Positions 26,089 through 34,214 of a stretch of 64,000 bases of DNA are shown in pieces; the stretch's first letter is position 1, and the number at the start of each line of letters is the position of its first letter. The stretch is from Fuerstiella sp. (GTDB lineage: Bacteria > Planctomycetota > Planctomycetia > Planctomycetales > Planctomycetaceae). The notes beneath the pieces are model-generated. The model searched no databases. It saw only the letters and a program-made list of their open reading frames with translations, and was not told where the DNA came from. The position numbers and the translations under genes are program-made. The DNA is taken from assembly GCA_022843805.1 (NCBI GenBank), contig JALHMY010000002.1, forward strand, positions 62,001 through 126,000, given 5' to 3'.

Positions 26089-26408
26089 GAGCGATCGAGC
26101 AAATCCCTTATCGCCGCGATTCAAACAGGAGGTCACGGAGAAAACAGAGGAGTCACTGCGAATACGCCGGGTGATTGTTCATCTCCGTTTCCTGTGTTTC
26201 CTCTGATACAAATCCGAAGATTCCCGTTGACCTTAATGCGGACGCTTAAGAAACGGTAGCGGCCTTTCCAGGGGCTTCGAATACCTTTCATCTCATCCTC
26301 AGTCGCTGCCGCCTGTGTGATCTGTAATGGCATGGCCGGAGCACAGTGAATTCGGTTTGGATTTTCTGATCGAGCGTTACGGAATCAGGCACCGCGTGGA
26401 TGCGACAT

Positions 26409-26511
26409 CGGCGTGCTGATGGGACGTGTCCGAGCATCCGTTTGAATTCGCTCGAATGAAACGCTCAGAGAACGAACTGCCGGGAAGTGAGGTTCCCTTT
26501 GAGTGCGGGCC
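26409..26511 (+). pseudogene. decayed miniature copy of the zinc-ribbon gene 27653-28153
   Basis: 26409-26430 matches the start region of the intact gene (CTGATGGGACG around the ATG, 27645-27660). 26431-26460 resembles its late part (GCATCC-TTTGA, then CTC-AATGAA). 26463-26511 matches its last 49 bases at 28113-28161 with four differences (GAACGAACTGCCGGGAAGTG is identical). The middle of the gene is missing. Only the two ends survive, so this is an internally deleted, non-coding copy. Confidence 0.7.
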
Positions 26512-26526
26512 GTTGTGATACTGGAT

Positions 26527-26654
26527 AAAGTAGCCATCACTCTCCGAGTGATGAACTGCGATTCCTGTTCCCGGTGTTAAATCATCAGCCCGCTCACTAC
26601 GTAACAACCCGCTGAAGAATCGCAAAGCGTCACTCGGAGAGTGACGACTACTTT
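26527..26654. repeat. REP pair upstream of the RAYT gene
   Basis: REP at 26527-26563 carries stem ATCACTC/GAGTGAT with a TCC loop. An inverted REP at 26618-26654 carries CACTCGGAGAGTG. Each is bounded by AAAGTAG at the outer end and CGATT/AATCG at the inner end, so the two face each other as a BIME-like doublet. The same doublet occurs downstream of the gene at 27356-27483. Confidence 0.9.
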
Positions 26655-26696
26655 GCGTAACGACAACTTCGCGTGATGTCTGTATGGGACACGGCT

Positions 26697-27362
26697 ATGG
26701 AACTGCATTTTTTTGATCCGAATGTGACAGCATCGATCCTTTATCGAAAGCTGCCGCACTGGTCACAGGCCGGGGTTGTCTGTTTCATTACATTCCGTTT
26801 GCATGATTCGATGCCTCGCGAAGTTGTCGATCGCTGGCGAGGGGAGCGAGCGGGGTGGCTCATTCGACATGGCATCAATCCGAACAAGCCCGCCTGGCGA
26901 GATGACCTCCAGCAACTGGACCAGCCACTTCAGGCCGAGTTCTATGCGACCTTCTCGACACGGTGGCACAATGAGCTCGACAAATGTCACGGTTCATGTG
27001 TTCTGAAAGACACTGCGAATTTCCAAATTGTTGCCGAGAGTTTCCTGAAGTTTGATGGAAAACGATACTGGATGACGGATTTTGTGGTGATGCCAAATCA
27101 TACGCACATGCTTGTTGTCTTTCCGAATGATGATGTAATGTTAAGTCAGTGCGCATCATGGAAGCGATTTACCGGGCGACGAATCAATCAGGGATTGTCT
27201 GACTCCGGACGATTCTGGCAACAGGATGGGTTTGATCATCTTGTTCGATCCGAAGAGCAGTTCGAACATTTTCGTCGATACATTGCCGACAATCCGACGA
27301 AAGCCGGGCTCCACGCGGATGCCTGCTGTCTGTACTCAAATTCAGATGCCGGACTAAAGTAG
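26697..27362 (+). CDS. REP-associated tyrosine transposase (RAYT, Y1/HUH family)
   Basis: 221 residues from ATG 26697 (GGGA site nearby; ATG 26676 and GTG 26673 are longer options). RAYTs are single-strand HUH endonucleases of the IS200/IS605 group that cut beside REP hairpins. The metal-binding HUH motif is MPNHTHMLVVF (His135, His137; here Thr replaces the usual hydrophobic middle residue). The catalytic tyrosine is in FRRYIADNPTKAGL (Tyr195). The helix carrying HGSCVLKD and the segment YWMTDFVVMPNH are typical. The stop codon TAG lies inside the downstream REP, so gene and repeat are fused. The substrate REPs flank it on both sides. Confidence 0.92.
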   Translation: MELHFFDPNVTASILYRKLPHWSQAGVVCFITFRLHDSMPREVVDRWRGERAGWLIRHGINPNKPAWRDDLQQLDQPLQAEFYATFSTRWHNELDKCHGSCVLKDTANFQIVAESFLKFDGKRYWMTDFVVMPNHTHMLVVFPNDDVMLSQCASWKRFTGRRINQGLSDSGRFWQQDGFDHLVRSEEQFEHFRRYIADNPTKAGLHADACCLYSNSDAGLK

Positions 27363-27483
27363 CCGTCACTCTCCGAGTGATGAACTGCGATTTTTCCGCA
27401 CATCCTGAAGCGAACAACTGAGTGAAGCGATGACGACATCGGGCGGAATCGCAAAGCGTCACTCGGAGAGTGACGACTACTTT
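27356..27483. repeat. REP pair downstream of the RAYT gene
   Basis: REP at 27356-27392 and an inverted REP at 27447-27483, nearly identical to the upstream doublet and in the same order (outer AAAGTAG, stems built on CACTC/GAGTG, inner CGATT). The spacer sequence differs from the upstream doublet. The transposase stop codon is formed by bases 27360-27362 of this repeat. Confidence 0.9.
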
Positions 27484-27652
27484 GTGGGAAGTGTATTTGA
27501 AGTTCAGGCGGTTTGTGTGAAGAATACGTTCCAGCCCGACGCGGTGTGTCCGGGCAAACTGTGTTGACGATGGTTCGCAGGGTGAATTACGCGAAGGCCA
27601 GGGCGTTGCAGGCAGCGGTTTTCGTTCTAAAGTGAGAGGGAACGGCGGGCTG

Positions 27653-28153
27653 ATGGGACGAGTTTGTGATTGTTGCGGATACGAACGGCCCCATGAGAAA
27701 TTCGGCGGCAAAGGGCGACGCGCGAGAATTTGCAGTGATTGCCGAAAACTGCCCCGGGCTGAACAACAGTTGAATCTCGCAACAGGTGAGATCATCGGCT
27801 TCATGGATCAGAGCAATATCTCTCAAAAGAATATCGCCAGACTCGAAGGTTTCGCTTCGATCGACGATGTCGAGTTTCAGAAACTGCGAATGTTGATTCT
27901 GGAGATTGCCCAACTGGCACCGCGAAGACGCGGGCGCTGGAAACGTCTCGCGGAAAACCGACCGGATCTTCTCTCAGATGCGATGGAGGCAGACCTTATT
28001 GAGGACTCCTTCGAAAGACGCAAGTCCGGGCATCCTTTTGAGGACGCTCTAATGAATGGCTTGGAATACGACGACTTTTTCGACCGGTTCAGCCTGACCG
28101 CGGATACCGAATGCTCGGAGAACGAACTGCCGGGAAGTGAGATTCCCTTTTAG
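27653..28153 (+). CDS. zinc-ribbon-like hypothetical protein
   Basis: 166 residues from ATG 27653 (an upstream in-frame start at 27632 is possible). The N-terminus has two CxxC knuckles in GRVCDCCGYERPHEKFGGKG then RRARICSDCRKLPRAE, a zinc-ribbon arrangement. The middle has a charged helical segment (MEADLIEDSFERRKSGHPFE), and the C-terminus is acidic, ending ENELPGSEIPF. Zinc ribbons bind nucleic acid or proteins; the specific role is unknown. A decayed internally deleted copy lies 1.2 kb upstream, on the other side of the RAYT/REP unit. Confidence 0.7.
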   Translation: MGRVCDCCGYERPHEKFGGKGRRARICSDCRKLPRAEQQLNLATGEIIGFMDQSNISQKNIARLEGFASIDDVEFQKLRMLILEIAQLAPRRRGRWKRLAENRPDLLSDAMEADLIEDSFERRKSGHPFEDALMNGLEYDDFFDRFSLTADTECSENELPGSEIPF

Positions 28154-28231
28154 TGCGAGCCCAGGTTAGCTGCGAGCAGTACGTCCGGCATTGCAGCCTG
28201 TCTTTGCGCTACAGGCTTGCAAGCCCCGCCA

Positions 28232-28339
28232 CGCAATCAGTCAGCCTGGAAAGGCTGACGTACGCCCGGCTTTGAAGTCGGACCATGCAATCAGTCAGCC
28301 TGGAAAGGCTGACGTACGTCCGGCTTTCCAGCCGGACTT
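28232..28339. repeat. two tandem 54-bp palindrome-bearing units
   Basis: GCAATCAGTCAGCCTGG occurs at 28233 and 28287, a 54-base period. Each unit contains the hairpin GTCAGCCT/AGGCTGAC with a GGAA loop and ends with a second short hairpin (CCGGCTTTCCAGCCGG in the second unit, a degraded form in the first). The array lies between the convergent zinc-ribbon and lipoprotein genes. Confidence 0.85.
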
Positions 28340-28387
28340 TGATGAAGATACGTGAGCTCGATTGCCGGGATGAACCGTTACATCGAT

Positions 28388-28858
28388 TCAGTTAACTTTC
28401 ACTTCGCCGGCTTTCGCGGTCAGAATAAAGTCCACGTTGTTCTCACCCGCCTTCACTTCGACTTCAAGGCCTGATTTTTCCTGATCTCCGTAGAATTCAG
28501 GAATCACGGACACGGGAGCACCGTCTCCATCGATTACATCCTCCGGCAGGCCGGACCCACCGGGAGCGGTGATGGCCGTGATCATGACTTTGTGTTTCCC
28601 CAGAACTGCACCATCCGCCAGTTCATACGTACCCATCCAGTACTTGCCATTACTGTCGATATTTGCTTCTGCGGTTGGGCCGCCACCGACCGGGATAAAC
28701 AGCAGGGATCCGATTTTCAGGGGTTCGCCGTTGTACATTACTGTCCCGGAAACGGTGCCTGTTTCCTTCCGGTTTTCACCACTGCCGCAGCCAATTGCGG
28801 CAACAAATGTCAGAAACAGCAGCATTCGGAGCTGCACCGATGAAAACATGGAATTCAT
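28388..28858 (-). CDS. lipoprotein with a carboxypeptidase-regulatory/transthyretin-like domain
   Basis: 156 residues. The lipoprotein signal ends FVAAIGCGSG (Cys about 24). The mature part has GTVSGTVMYNGEPLKIGSLL and IDSNGKYWMGTYEL, the usual strand pattern of the beta-sandwich carried by many planctomycete secreted lipoproteins, and closes with VEVKAGENNVDFIL. Such proteins often lie beside DUF1559 genes, as here. No enzymatic residues are seen; a structural or surface role is likely but inferred. Confidence 0.85.
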   Translation of the reverse strand: MNSMFSSVQLRMLLFLTFVAAIGCGSGENRKETGTVSGTVMYNGEPLKIGSLLFIPVGGGPTAEANIDSNGKYWMGTYELADGAVLGKHKVMITAITAPGGSGLPEDVIDGDGAPVSVIPEFYGDQEKSGLEVEVKAGENNVDFILTAKAGEVKVN

Positions 28859-29031
28859 AATAGTTGCTCCTCGACGACCTCTTTGAAAGCCGTCATTCTC
28901 TCACATAAATCGCTGATTGTCGATGACCGACGCGGAACAGATCCGGGGTTTGGGCAAACGAAAAACGAATCCTGGACTGAGCGTCGGTTACTTCAGAATG
29001 GGTAATACCAGAGTTCGCCGGAATCAGACAG

Positions 29032-29060
29032 AAAAAGCCCGGCTCGATGAGGAGCCGGGC
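29032..29060 (-). terminator. intrinsic terminator of the DUF1559 gene
   Basis: On the minus strand GCCCGGCTC (rc of 29052-29060) and GAGCCGGGC (rc of 29037-29045) form a perfect 9-bp GC-rich stem with a 6-base loop. It is followed directly by TTTTTC. It starts 27 bases after the stop codon of the DUF1559 gene. This is the clearest intrinsic terminator in the window. Confidence 0.92.
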
Positions 29061-29086
29061 CGGATGCAATGGTACTGACGGGCGTT

Positions 29087-30037
29087 TCAGAACTCGCCAA
29101 CCACTTCACCTTTGTCTCTTGTTCCCAGAGATTTCAGAATGGCAAGGTCGATGTTCTCGCTGACGAAGCGGCATGAGCCGTCGGCGAGCAGGAACTGAGC
29201 ACCACCAATGTGCGTACTCGTATATGGAGTGGCGTTGTTCCCGAAATTTCCGCGGAAGTTGATCGGGAACTGAATGTGCTTGCTGTCGATCGTCAGACGG
29301 CGAGTATCAACATACCAGTACATACCCCATGTCCATGGCTGAATCCCGCCCCAGCCGACTTTCATCGCTGCCGACCATCCCTGTGACGAAGATGATTCGC
29401 CCAGCAGAATGGTGTTGGTGGTGCCGTCTGTCACGTCAGCAATGCGTACCTTGCTGTGCGGAAAAATAATTCCCGAGTTGGCATAGCGATGGGAGTTTGG
29501 ATCGGAGGGATTCACGACGTCTTCAACTCGGCCTGCACATCCTCGATAATGCAGTGCTCCATGGTCCTTGTTGTGAGGAGCAGCCGCGACAATGATGTCC
29601 GGACTGCGATCGCCCAGTGGAGAAGACGGGCAGCTGAGTCCGGGAACCGGGCCCCAGATCGGGTCTGCACCGTTATGTGGAGCAATCGCCAGTCGCCATG
29701 GTCCGAGTTCAGAAATTGGATTCGGCGAAAATGCCTGCATTGCGGTATATCGATTCGCCTGCTCGATATAAGGAAACAGTTTCACAGCCCAGCCCATGTG
29801 GTATCCGCCGCCCAGATAGGTCGGAGTCGGATGGCTGCCGTTCGGGAATGTCAGGTAAACGTCATGGTAGTTGTGGAAAGCAAGGCCCAGCTGCTTGAGA
29901 TTATTCTTGCACTGCGTTCGGCGAGCTGCTTCCCGGGCCTGCTGCACAGCAGGCAAAAGTAAGGCAATAAGAATGGCAATGATGGCAATCACTACCAGCA
30001 GTTCAATCAGCGTGAATGCACGACGCGTTCGAATCAC
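29087..30037 (-). CDS. DUF1559 domain protein with a prepilin-type N-terminus
   Basis: 316 residues. It starts with a type IV pilin/pseudopilin signal, RRAFTLIELLVVIAIIAILI, cut after RRA and followed by the hydrophobic spine. Next come the DUF1559 hallmark AREAARRTQCKNNLKQLGLA, a globular domain and the C-terminal H-x9-DG-type end (FLLADGSCRFVSENID). This family is strongly expanded in planctomycetes. The GTG start at 30037 has an excellent AAAGGAGAG site. Likely an exported pseudopilin-like protein; exact function unknown. Confidence 0.95.
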   Translation of the reverse strand: MIRTRRAFTLIELLVVIAIIAILIALLLPAVQQAREAARRTQCKNNLKQLGLAFHNYHDVYLTFPNGSHPTPTYLGGGYHMGWAVKLFPYIEQANRYTAMQAFSPNPISELGPWRLAIAPHNGADPIWGPVPGLSCPSSPLGDRSPDIIVAAAPHNKDHGALHYRGCAGRVEDVVNPSDPNSHRYANSGIIFPHSKVRIADVTDGTTNTILLGESSSSQGWSAAMKVGWGGIQPWTWGMYWYVDTRRLTIDSKHIQFPINFRGNFGNNATPYTSTHIGGAQFLLADGSCRFVSENIDLAILKSLGTRDKGEVVGEF

Positions 30038-30829
30038 GACTCTCTCCTTTAGTCTGACAAGGAAATAACAAACAACTCATAACAAACGACTCATAATGGA
30101 AAACCCAGAGACAGAACGGGATTGATTTCGCGCTGGCAAAAATTGTTCCCGGATGCAAAGGGCTGGATGTCGGAAGGCAATTTAATCGGATAGGATTTCT
30201 GTCCATGAATTGAAGACAGAAACGGAACGTTCGGGGGTAATGGCTGGTTGTGTCTCATGGATCATTACGCCTGCCAAGCAAAGGTCATGCCAGTGAGATC
30301 ACTGAGAATTGGAGTTAACTGATGTGACGGATCCTAAAGAGTGGACTGGTGTATTGGCAAGCTCGACCTGACCTGAATATGTGTATCTTTTTAATGATGT
30401 GGAATGAAGACCGATTCGTCTTGCATCTTTCTTTATTTTTGGCGTGGCATCGGAAATTTGTCGCAGAATCTGGCTGGCTGGGCTCTGTGAACCCCGCCGG
30501 TTAGCTTCAGAGAACTGTCGCCCGGTTTCCAACAGTTTTGTCTGATCATTTTCGGGAATCCGCGGGGTGGGTGCGCATTTCAGGGGCGATGGTCGGCAAT
30601 CGGGTGGGGCACTGCAAATCCTGCGGGCACTGCTGCCTGTTCATGATGTACATCGGCGGCCAGCCAGGGAATAACCAGAGAATAAATCACGGGACAATAA
30701 TGACGTGCCGAGCATCCTCCGGGAAAGTTCGATCCTTTCTGATGAAGTTGTCATGGTGGCCCACGCTGTTACTCTATCGCCTGTATTTTTGTTTCCCGTG
30801 CTGAACACTCATTTGCAGACAGGGACTTC
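30038..30829. other. long intergenic region between DUF1559 and symporter genes
   Basis: About 790 bases with divergent promoters at each end. Near 30067-30095 there is a short direct repeat (AACAAACAACTCATAA, then AACAAACGACTCATAA, 16-base spacing) in the DUF1559 promoter area, possibly an activator site. A frame of 88 codons at 30538-30804 has a Cys cluster but no ribosome site and no family look, so I do not call it. The rest is unassigned. Confidence 0.5.
30070..30101 (-). promoter_or_regulatory. direct repeat near the DUF1559 promoter
   Basis: Two near-identical 16-base units (ACAAACAACTCATAAC and ACAAACGACTCATAAT) are adjacent, about 30-60 bases upstream of the DUF1559 start codon. They differ at two positions. 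Tandem sites of this kind often bind an activator or repressor, but no known consensus is recognised. Confidence 0.35.
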
Positions 30830-32464
30830 ATGGACCCGCTCACGTTTGGATCATTTGCTTTCTTTACCGGGCTGGTAGGGTTTCTGACCTGGCAATTGAC
30901 TCGGCGGGATCTCACAAACACTACAGATGGATATTTTCTTGCCGGCCGCACGCTTACGGGTGGTTATATTGCCGGTTCGCTGCTACTGACCAATCTGTCT
31001 ACTGAGCAGCTGATTGGGCTGAATGGAGCCGCATACAATGACGGGCTTTCGGTGATTGCCTGGGAAGTGATCGCAGGAATGTCGCTGGTTGTGATGGGCC
31101 TGTGTTTTTTGCCGAGATACCTGAAGAGCGGGATCGCGACCATTCCGGAATTCCTGGAGCTTCGGTTTGACGGCACAACGCGGACCATCACTTCGGTGAT
31201 TTTCATACTGGCATACACAGTCATTGTGCTGCCCATGATTCTGTACACGGGAGCTACGGGTCTGAACGGAATTCTGAACATGCAGGAGGTCACAGGGATC
31301 GCGTCCGAGACTCGAAGTCTGCAGTTATCTGTATGGGCGATTGGTCTGCTGGGGGCGGTGTATGCAATTTTTGGCGGACTGCGGACAGTGGCAGTCAGTG
31401 ATACTCTGAATGGATTCGGACTGCTGGTGGGCGGTCTGATGATTACGTGGTACGGATTGAAGGCTATCAGTCCGGAAGCCCCGTTGTCTGCTGTGACCAT
31501 CCTGCGTGAGGCCCATCCTGAGAAATTCAATTCGCTGGGTGGAGCGACCCAGTCTGTTCCATTTTCCACCCTTTTTAGCGGAGTCATTTTGCTGAATCTG
31601 TTTTACTGGTGCACCAATCAGCAAATCATTCAGCGGGCATTTGGAGCGGCGAACCTGAAAGAGGGACAGAAGGGAGTGCTGCTGGCCGGGACTTTGAAAA
31701 TGTTCGCTCCGCTGATTCTGGTATTGCCGGGGATTATTGCATTTCACCTGTATGCGAAGGAAGGTCTGAAGGGGGATCACGCCTATGGACGTCTGGTGCA
31801 GGATGTCCTGCCGGCGCACTTTCGCGGGTTCTTTGCGGCGGTGGTTGTCGGGGCAATTCTGAGCAGTTTCAATTCCGTTCTGAACAGTACGGCCACACTC
31901 TTCAGTCTTGGTGTCTACAAAAAAATTGTCTTTCCATCGGCATCGGAAGCCCAGGTAATCCGTTCGGGAAAATTATTTGGCTGGATCATTGCCATCTCTG
32001 CAATGGTGGCTGCACCCCTGTTACAGGGGCAGGCCAGTATTTTCGGATATCTCCAGAAGATGAATGGTCTGTATTTCATTCCTATTTTTTCAGTGATTGT
32101 GCTCGGGCTTCTGAACCGACGAGTGCCAGCGCTGGCCGCCAATATCGCACTGATATCCGGATTCGCAGTGATCTCGGCGGGGTATTTTCTTCCTGCGTTT
32201 GCTCCTCTGGTTTCCGCCATGCACGAGTTCCATTTCCTTGGTGCCGTGTTTGTTGGTTTGATTTTGCTGATGCTGGCCATCACAGCCGTTAACCCACGAA
32301 AAGAACCGTGGACTCAGATTGATTCCGGGCGAGTGGATCTGACTCCATGGAAGTTTGCATATCCTGTTGGCATGCTTCTGATCGTGTTCGTAATTGCGAT
32401 TTACCTTTACTTTGCCGACCTGAATATCCTGACGACAGCAACAGTTCAGGTGAATCCACAGTGA
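30830..32464 (+). CDS. sodium/solute symporter (SSS family)
   Basis: 544 residues with about 14 hydrophobic segments in the SSS (SLC5-like) arrangement. The N-terminal signature is [20 protein letters not shown] then [20 protein letters not shown], with the unwound-TM1 region preceding the sodium site. Later come [30 protein letters not shown] and [29 protein letters not shown] (the NQ-QRAF motif of sugar-type members). A sugar, inositol or organic-acid substrate is likely, but the choice is inference. ATG 30830 has an AGGGA site. The gene runs into a repeat cluster. Confidence 0.93.
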   Translation: MDPLTFGSFAFFTGLVGFLTWQLTRRDLTNTTDGYFLAGRTLTGGYIAGSLLLTNLSTEQLIGLNGAAYNDGLSVIAWEVIAGMSLVVMGLCFLPRYLKSGIATIPEFLELRFDGTTRTITSVIFILAYTVIVLPMILYTGATGLNGILNMQEVTGIASETRSLQLSVWAIGLLGAVYAIFGGLRTVAVSDTLNGFGLLVGGLMITWYGLKAISPEAPLSAVTILREAHPEKFNSLGGATQSVPFSTLFSGVILLNLFYWCTNQQIIQRAFGAANLKEGQKGVLLAGTLKMFAPLILVLPGIIAFHLYAKEGLKGDHAYGRLVQDVLPAHFRGFFAAVVVGAILSSFNSVLNSTATLFSLGVYKKIVFPSASEAQVIRSGKLFGWIIAISAMVAAPLLQGQASIFGYLQKMNGLYFIPIFSVIVLGLLNRRVPALAANIALISGFAVISAGYFLPAFAPLVSAMHEFHFLGAVFVGLILLMLAITAVNPRKEPWTQIDSGRVDLTPWKFAYPVGMLLIVFVIAIYLYFADLNILTTATVQVNPQ

Positions 32465-32479
32465 CCGGTATCCTGAAGC

Positions 32480-32785
32480 AGACGGGAGGGCGAAGCTCCT
32501 GCTGAGCCGAGAAAAGTAGACGGGAGGGCGAAGCTCCTGCTGAGCCGAGAAAAGTAGATGGGAGGGCGAAGCTCCTGCTGAGCCGAGAAAAGTAGACGGG
32601 AGGGCGAAGCTCCTGCTGAGCCGAGAAAAGTTCGGCTCGGCAGGAGCCTCGCCCTCCCGCAAAAAAGCTCGGCAGGAGCCTCGCCCTCCCGGTAAAAAAC
32701 ACGGCTCGGCGGGAGCCTCGCCCTCCCGGAAAAAAGCACGGCGGGAGCCTCGTCCTCCCGTTAAAGACGATTTTGACGCTCGCCA
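32480..32785. repeat. 38-bp tandem array (4x) facing inverted copies, second GC-rich cluster
   Basis: Four 38-base units start at 32480, 32518, 32556 and 32594 (ACGGGAGGGCGAAGCTCC cores). Four inverted cores follow (GGCAGGAGCCTCGCCCTCCC and variants) between about 32632 and 32760. The cluster ends in CCCGTTAAAGACGATTTTG and ACGCTCGCC, matching the right end of the first cluster at 19402-19434. Core family and inverted tail-to-tail layout are the same, but spacers differ. It fills the 330-base gap between the symporter and LssY_C genes. Confidence 0.9.
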
Positions 32786-32796
32786 AAGGGCCATTC

Positions 32797-34161
32797 ATGT
32801 TCACTCAGGTTGTTCGTGTGCTTCGTCGAATTTTTGATACGGATTACAATCCGGACCCCGAGATCAATTCATGGCTGGAACGTTCACAAAAACAGGAAAA
32901 TGACGTCGCCGAAGTTATCGTCGCCGTGCCTGCCGTGGCCGAAGTGCGTCGTCGATTTGGAGTTCCTGCGACACGTACAGGAATCCAGCCGGTTTATCTT
33001 GAAATCACGAACCGACAGAACGTGCCGCTGCGTCTGTTCGTGGCGGGGATTGATCCTCATTATTTCACTCCTCTGGAAGCGGCCGGGATCAATCACTTTT
33101 CTGTCATCAGGCGACTCTCCACATGGGGAATTGGGGCCTGGTACTTTCTGCCCCTGCTTTTTCTTCTGCCATGGAAGCTGCTGAGTGCTCGCCGGGCCAA
33201 TCTGAGGATGGATGAGTGTTTCCAGGATCTGGCTTTTCCTTTGCGTCCCATTCCGGCTGGCGGCACTTCCCGAGGATTCATTTATACGACTCTGGACGAA
33301 GGCAGCAAATCGGTGCGTGTGAGGCTGCATCGTATGAGATCGGTGTCCAGCGAAGAGAGGGCTGCCTCACTCGAAGCCAGCGCTGAAAAGCTTCGGGCTG
33401 GCACGCCTGACAAAGACACGGCGGAGTTTATCTTTTCCATTCCCGTGGGCGGAATTGCGGCCGACTACCTTCTGAAGGACTTCTCAGAACTTTGTCCGGC
33501 CGCCGAAATAATTCCGTGTACGCTGCCTGATTTTATCGGCAGACTGAAGAAAATGCCTGAAGCCACAACCAATGCGAAAGGAACCGGGCATGGGGATCCG
33601 GTCAATCTGGTTCTGATCGGTCAGCTGGACGTTTTGCTGAGTGTATTCGCGGGGCGATGGGACCAGAGCGAAACGATTACTCTCTCCAGTTGCTGGCGAA
33701 CAGTCAAAGCGTTTCTGCTCGGCGCGGAGTATCGTTATTCGCCTGTGAGCCCTCTGTATCTGTTCAACCGCAGTCAGGATATTGCTCTCCAGAGAATTCG
33801 GAATTCCATCAATGAACGGCTTCACCTGCGGCTCTGGCTGACTCCGCTTCAATTCGATCAGGAATCGGTTTGGGTTGGCCAGATCAGCCGGGATATTGGC
33901 GTAAGATTCACAACCAAAGTGTGGAACCTGACAACTCACCGAATTGACCCGGACGTCGACGAAGCGCGAGACTATGTTCTGGAAGATTTGCTTCGCGCTG
34001 AGCATGTGGACGCTGCCGGATATGTGGATGGAGGTATGTATTGTACCCCAGAAAATCCTGGTCGAAATCTGACGGGCGACCCGTGGTTCACTGACGGCAA
34101 ACGGGTCGTTGTCAGGTTATCCCGAGATCGTACGAGTCCAGGGTTCATCGCCTGGGAATAA
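32797..34161 (+). CDS. LssY_C domain protein
   Basis: 454 residues from ATG 32797; an in-frame TTG at 32773 falls inside the repeat cluster and is rejected. A single central hydrophobic segment (GIGAWYFLPLLFLLPWKLL, about 118-136) suggests a membrane anchor. The C-terminal half matches LssY_C: DPVNLVLIGQLDVLLSVFAG, SPVSPLYLFNRSQDIALQR, LRLWLTPLQFDQESVWVGQI, SRDIGVRF and TTHRIDPDVDEARDYVLEDL. LssY_C is often attached to PAP2 phosphatases or stands alone in envelope proteins; its role is unsettled. Confidence 0.82.
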   Translation: MFTQVVRVLRRIFDTDYNPDPEINSWLERSQKQENDVAEVIVAVPAVAEVRRRFGVPATRTGIQPVYLEITNRQNVPLRLFVAGIDPHYFTPLEAAGINHFSVIRRLSTWGIGAWYFLPLLFLLPWKLLSARRANLRMDECFQDLAFPLRPIPAGGTSRGFIYTTLDEGSKSVRVRLHRMRSVSSEERAASLEASAEKLRAGTPDKDTAEFIFSIPVGGIAADYLLKDFSELCPAAEIIPCTLPDFIGRLKKMPEATTNAKGTGHGDPVNLVLIGQLDVLLSVFAGRWDQSETITLSSCWRTVKAFLLGAEYRYSPVSPLYLFNRSQDIALQRIRNSINERLHLRLWLTPLQFDQESVWVGQISRDIGVRFTTKVWNLTTHRIDPDVDEARDYVLEDLLRAEHVDAAGYVDGGMYCTPENPGRNLTGDPWFTDGKRVVVRLSRDRTSPGFIAWE

Positions 34162-34214
34162 CGGACCATCGCTGCTGATAACGACCTGGCTCAGGATTCT
34201 GTGACGACGGCGGG

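Larger units (their letters stand above)
26089..26696. other. scar region: gene remnants and REP sequences
   Basis: About 600 bases without an intact gene. In order: a purine-rich imperfect inverted repeat (about 26129-26206, CACGGAGAAAACAGAGG against CTCCGTTTCCTGTG), unassigned sequence, the decayed zinc-ribbon copy (26409-26511), then a REP pair (26527-26654) leading into the transposase gene. This junction has taken several insertions and deletions. Confidence 0.6.

Noticed and set aside
30538-30804. 88-codon plus frame with Cys cluster before the symporter
   Set aside because: TTG-type start, no ribosome site, no family likeness; kept as a note in the intergenic entry.
32090-32804. Long minus-strand frames across the second repeat cluster
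   Set aside because: Same reason: repeat-coded pseudo-peptides, partly antisense to the symporter gene.
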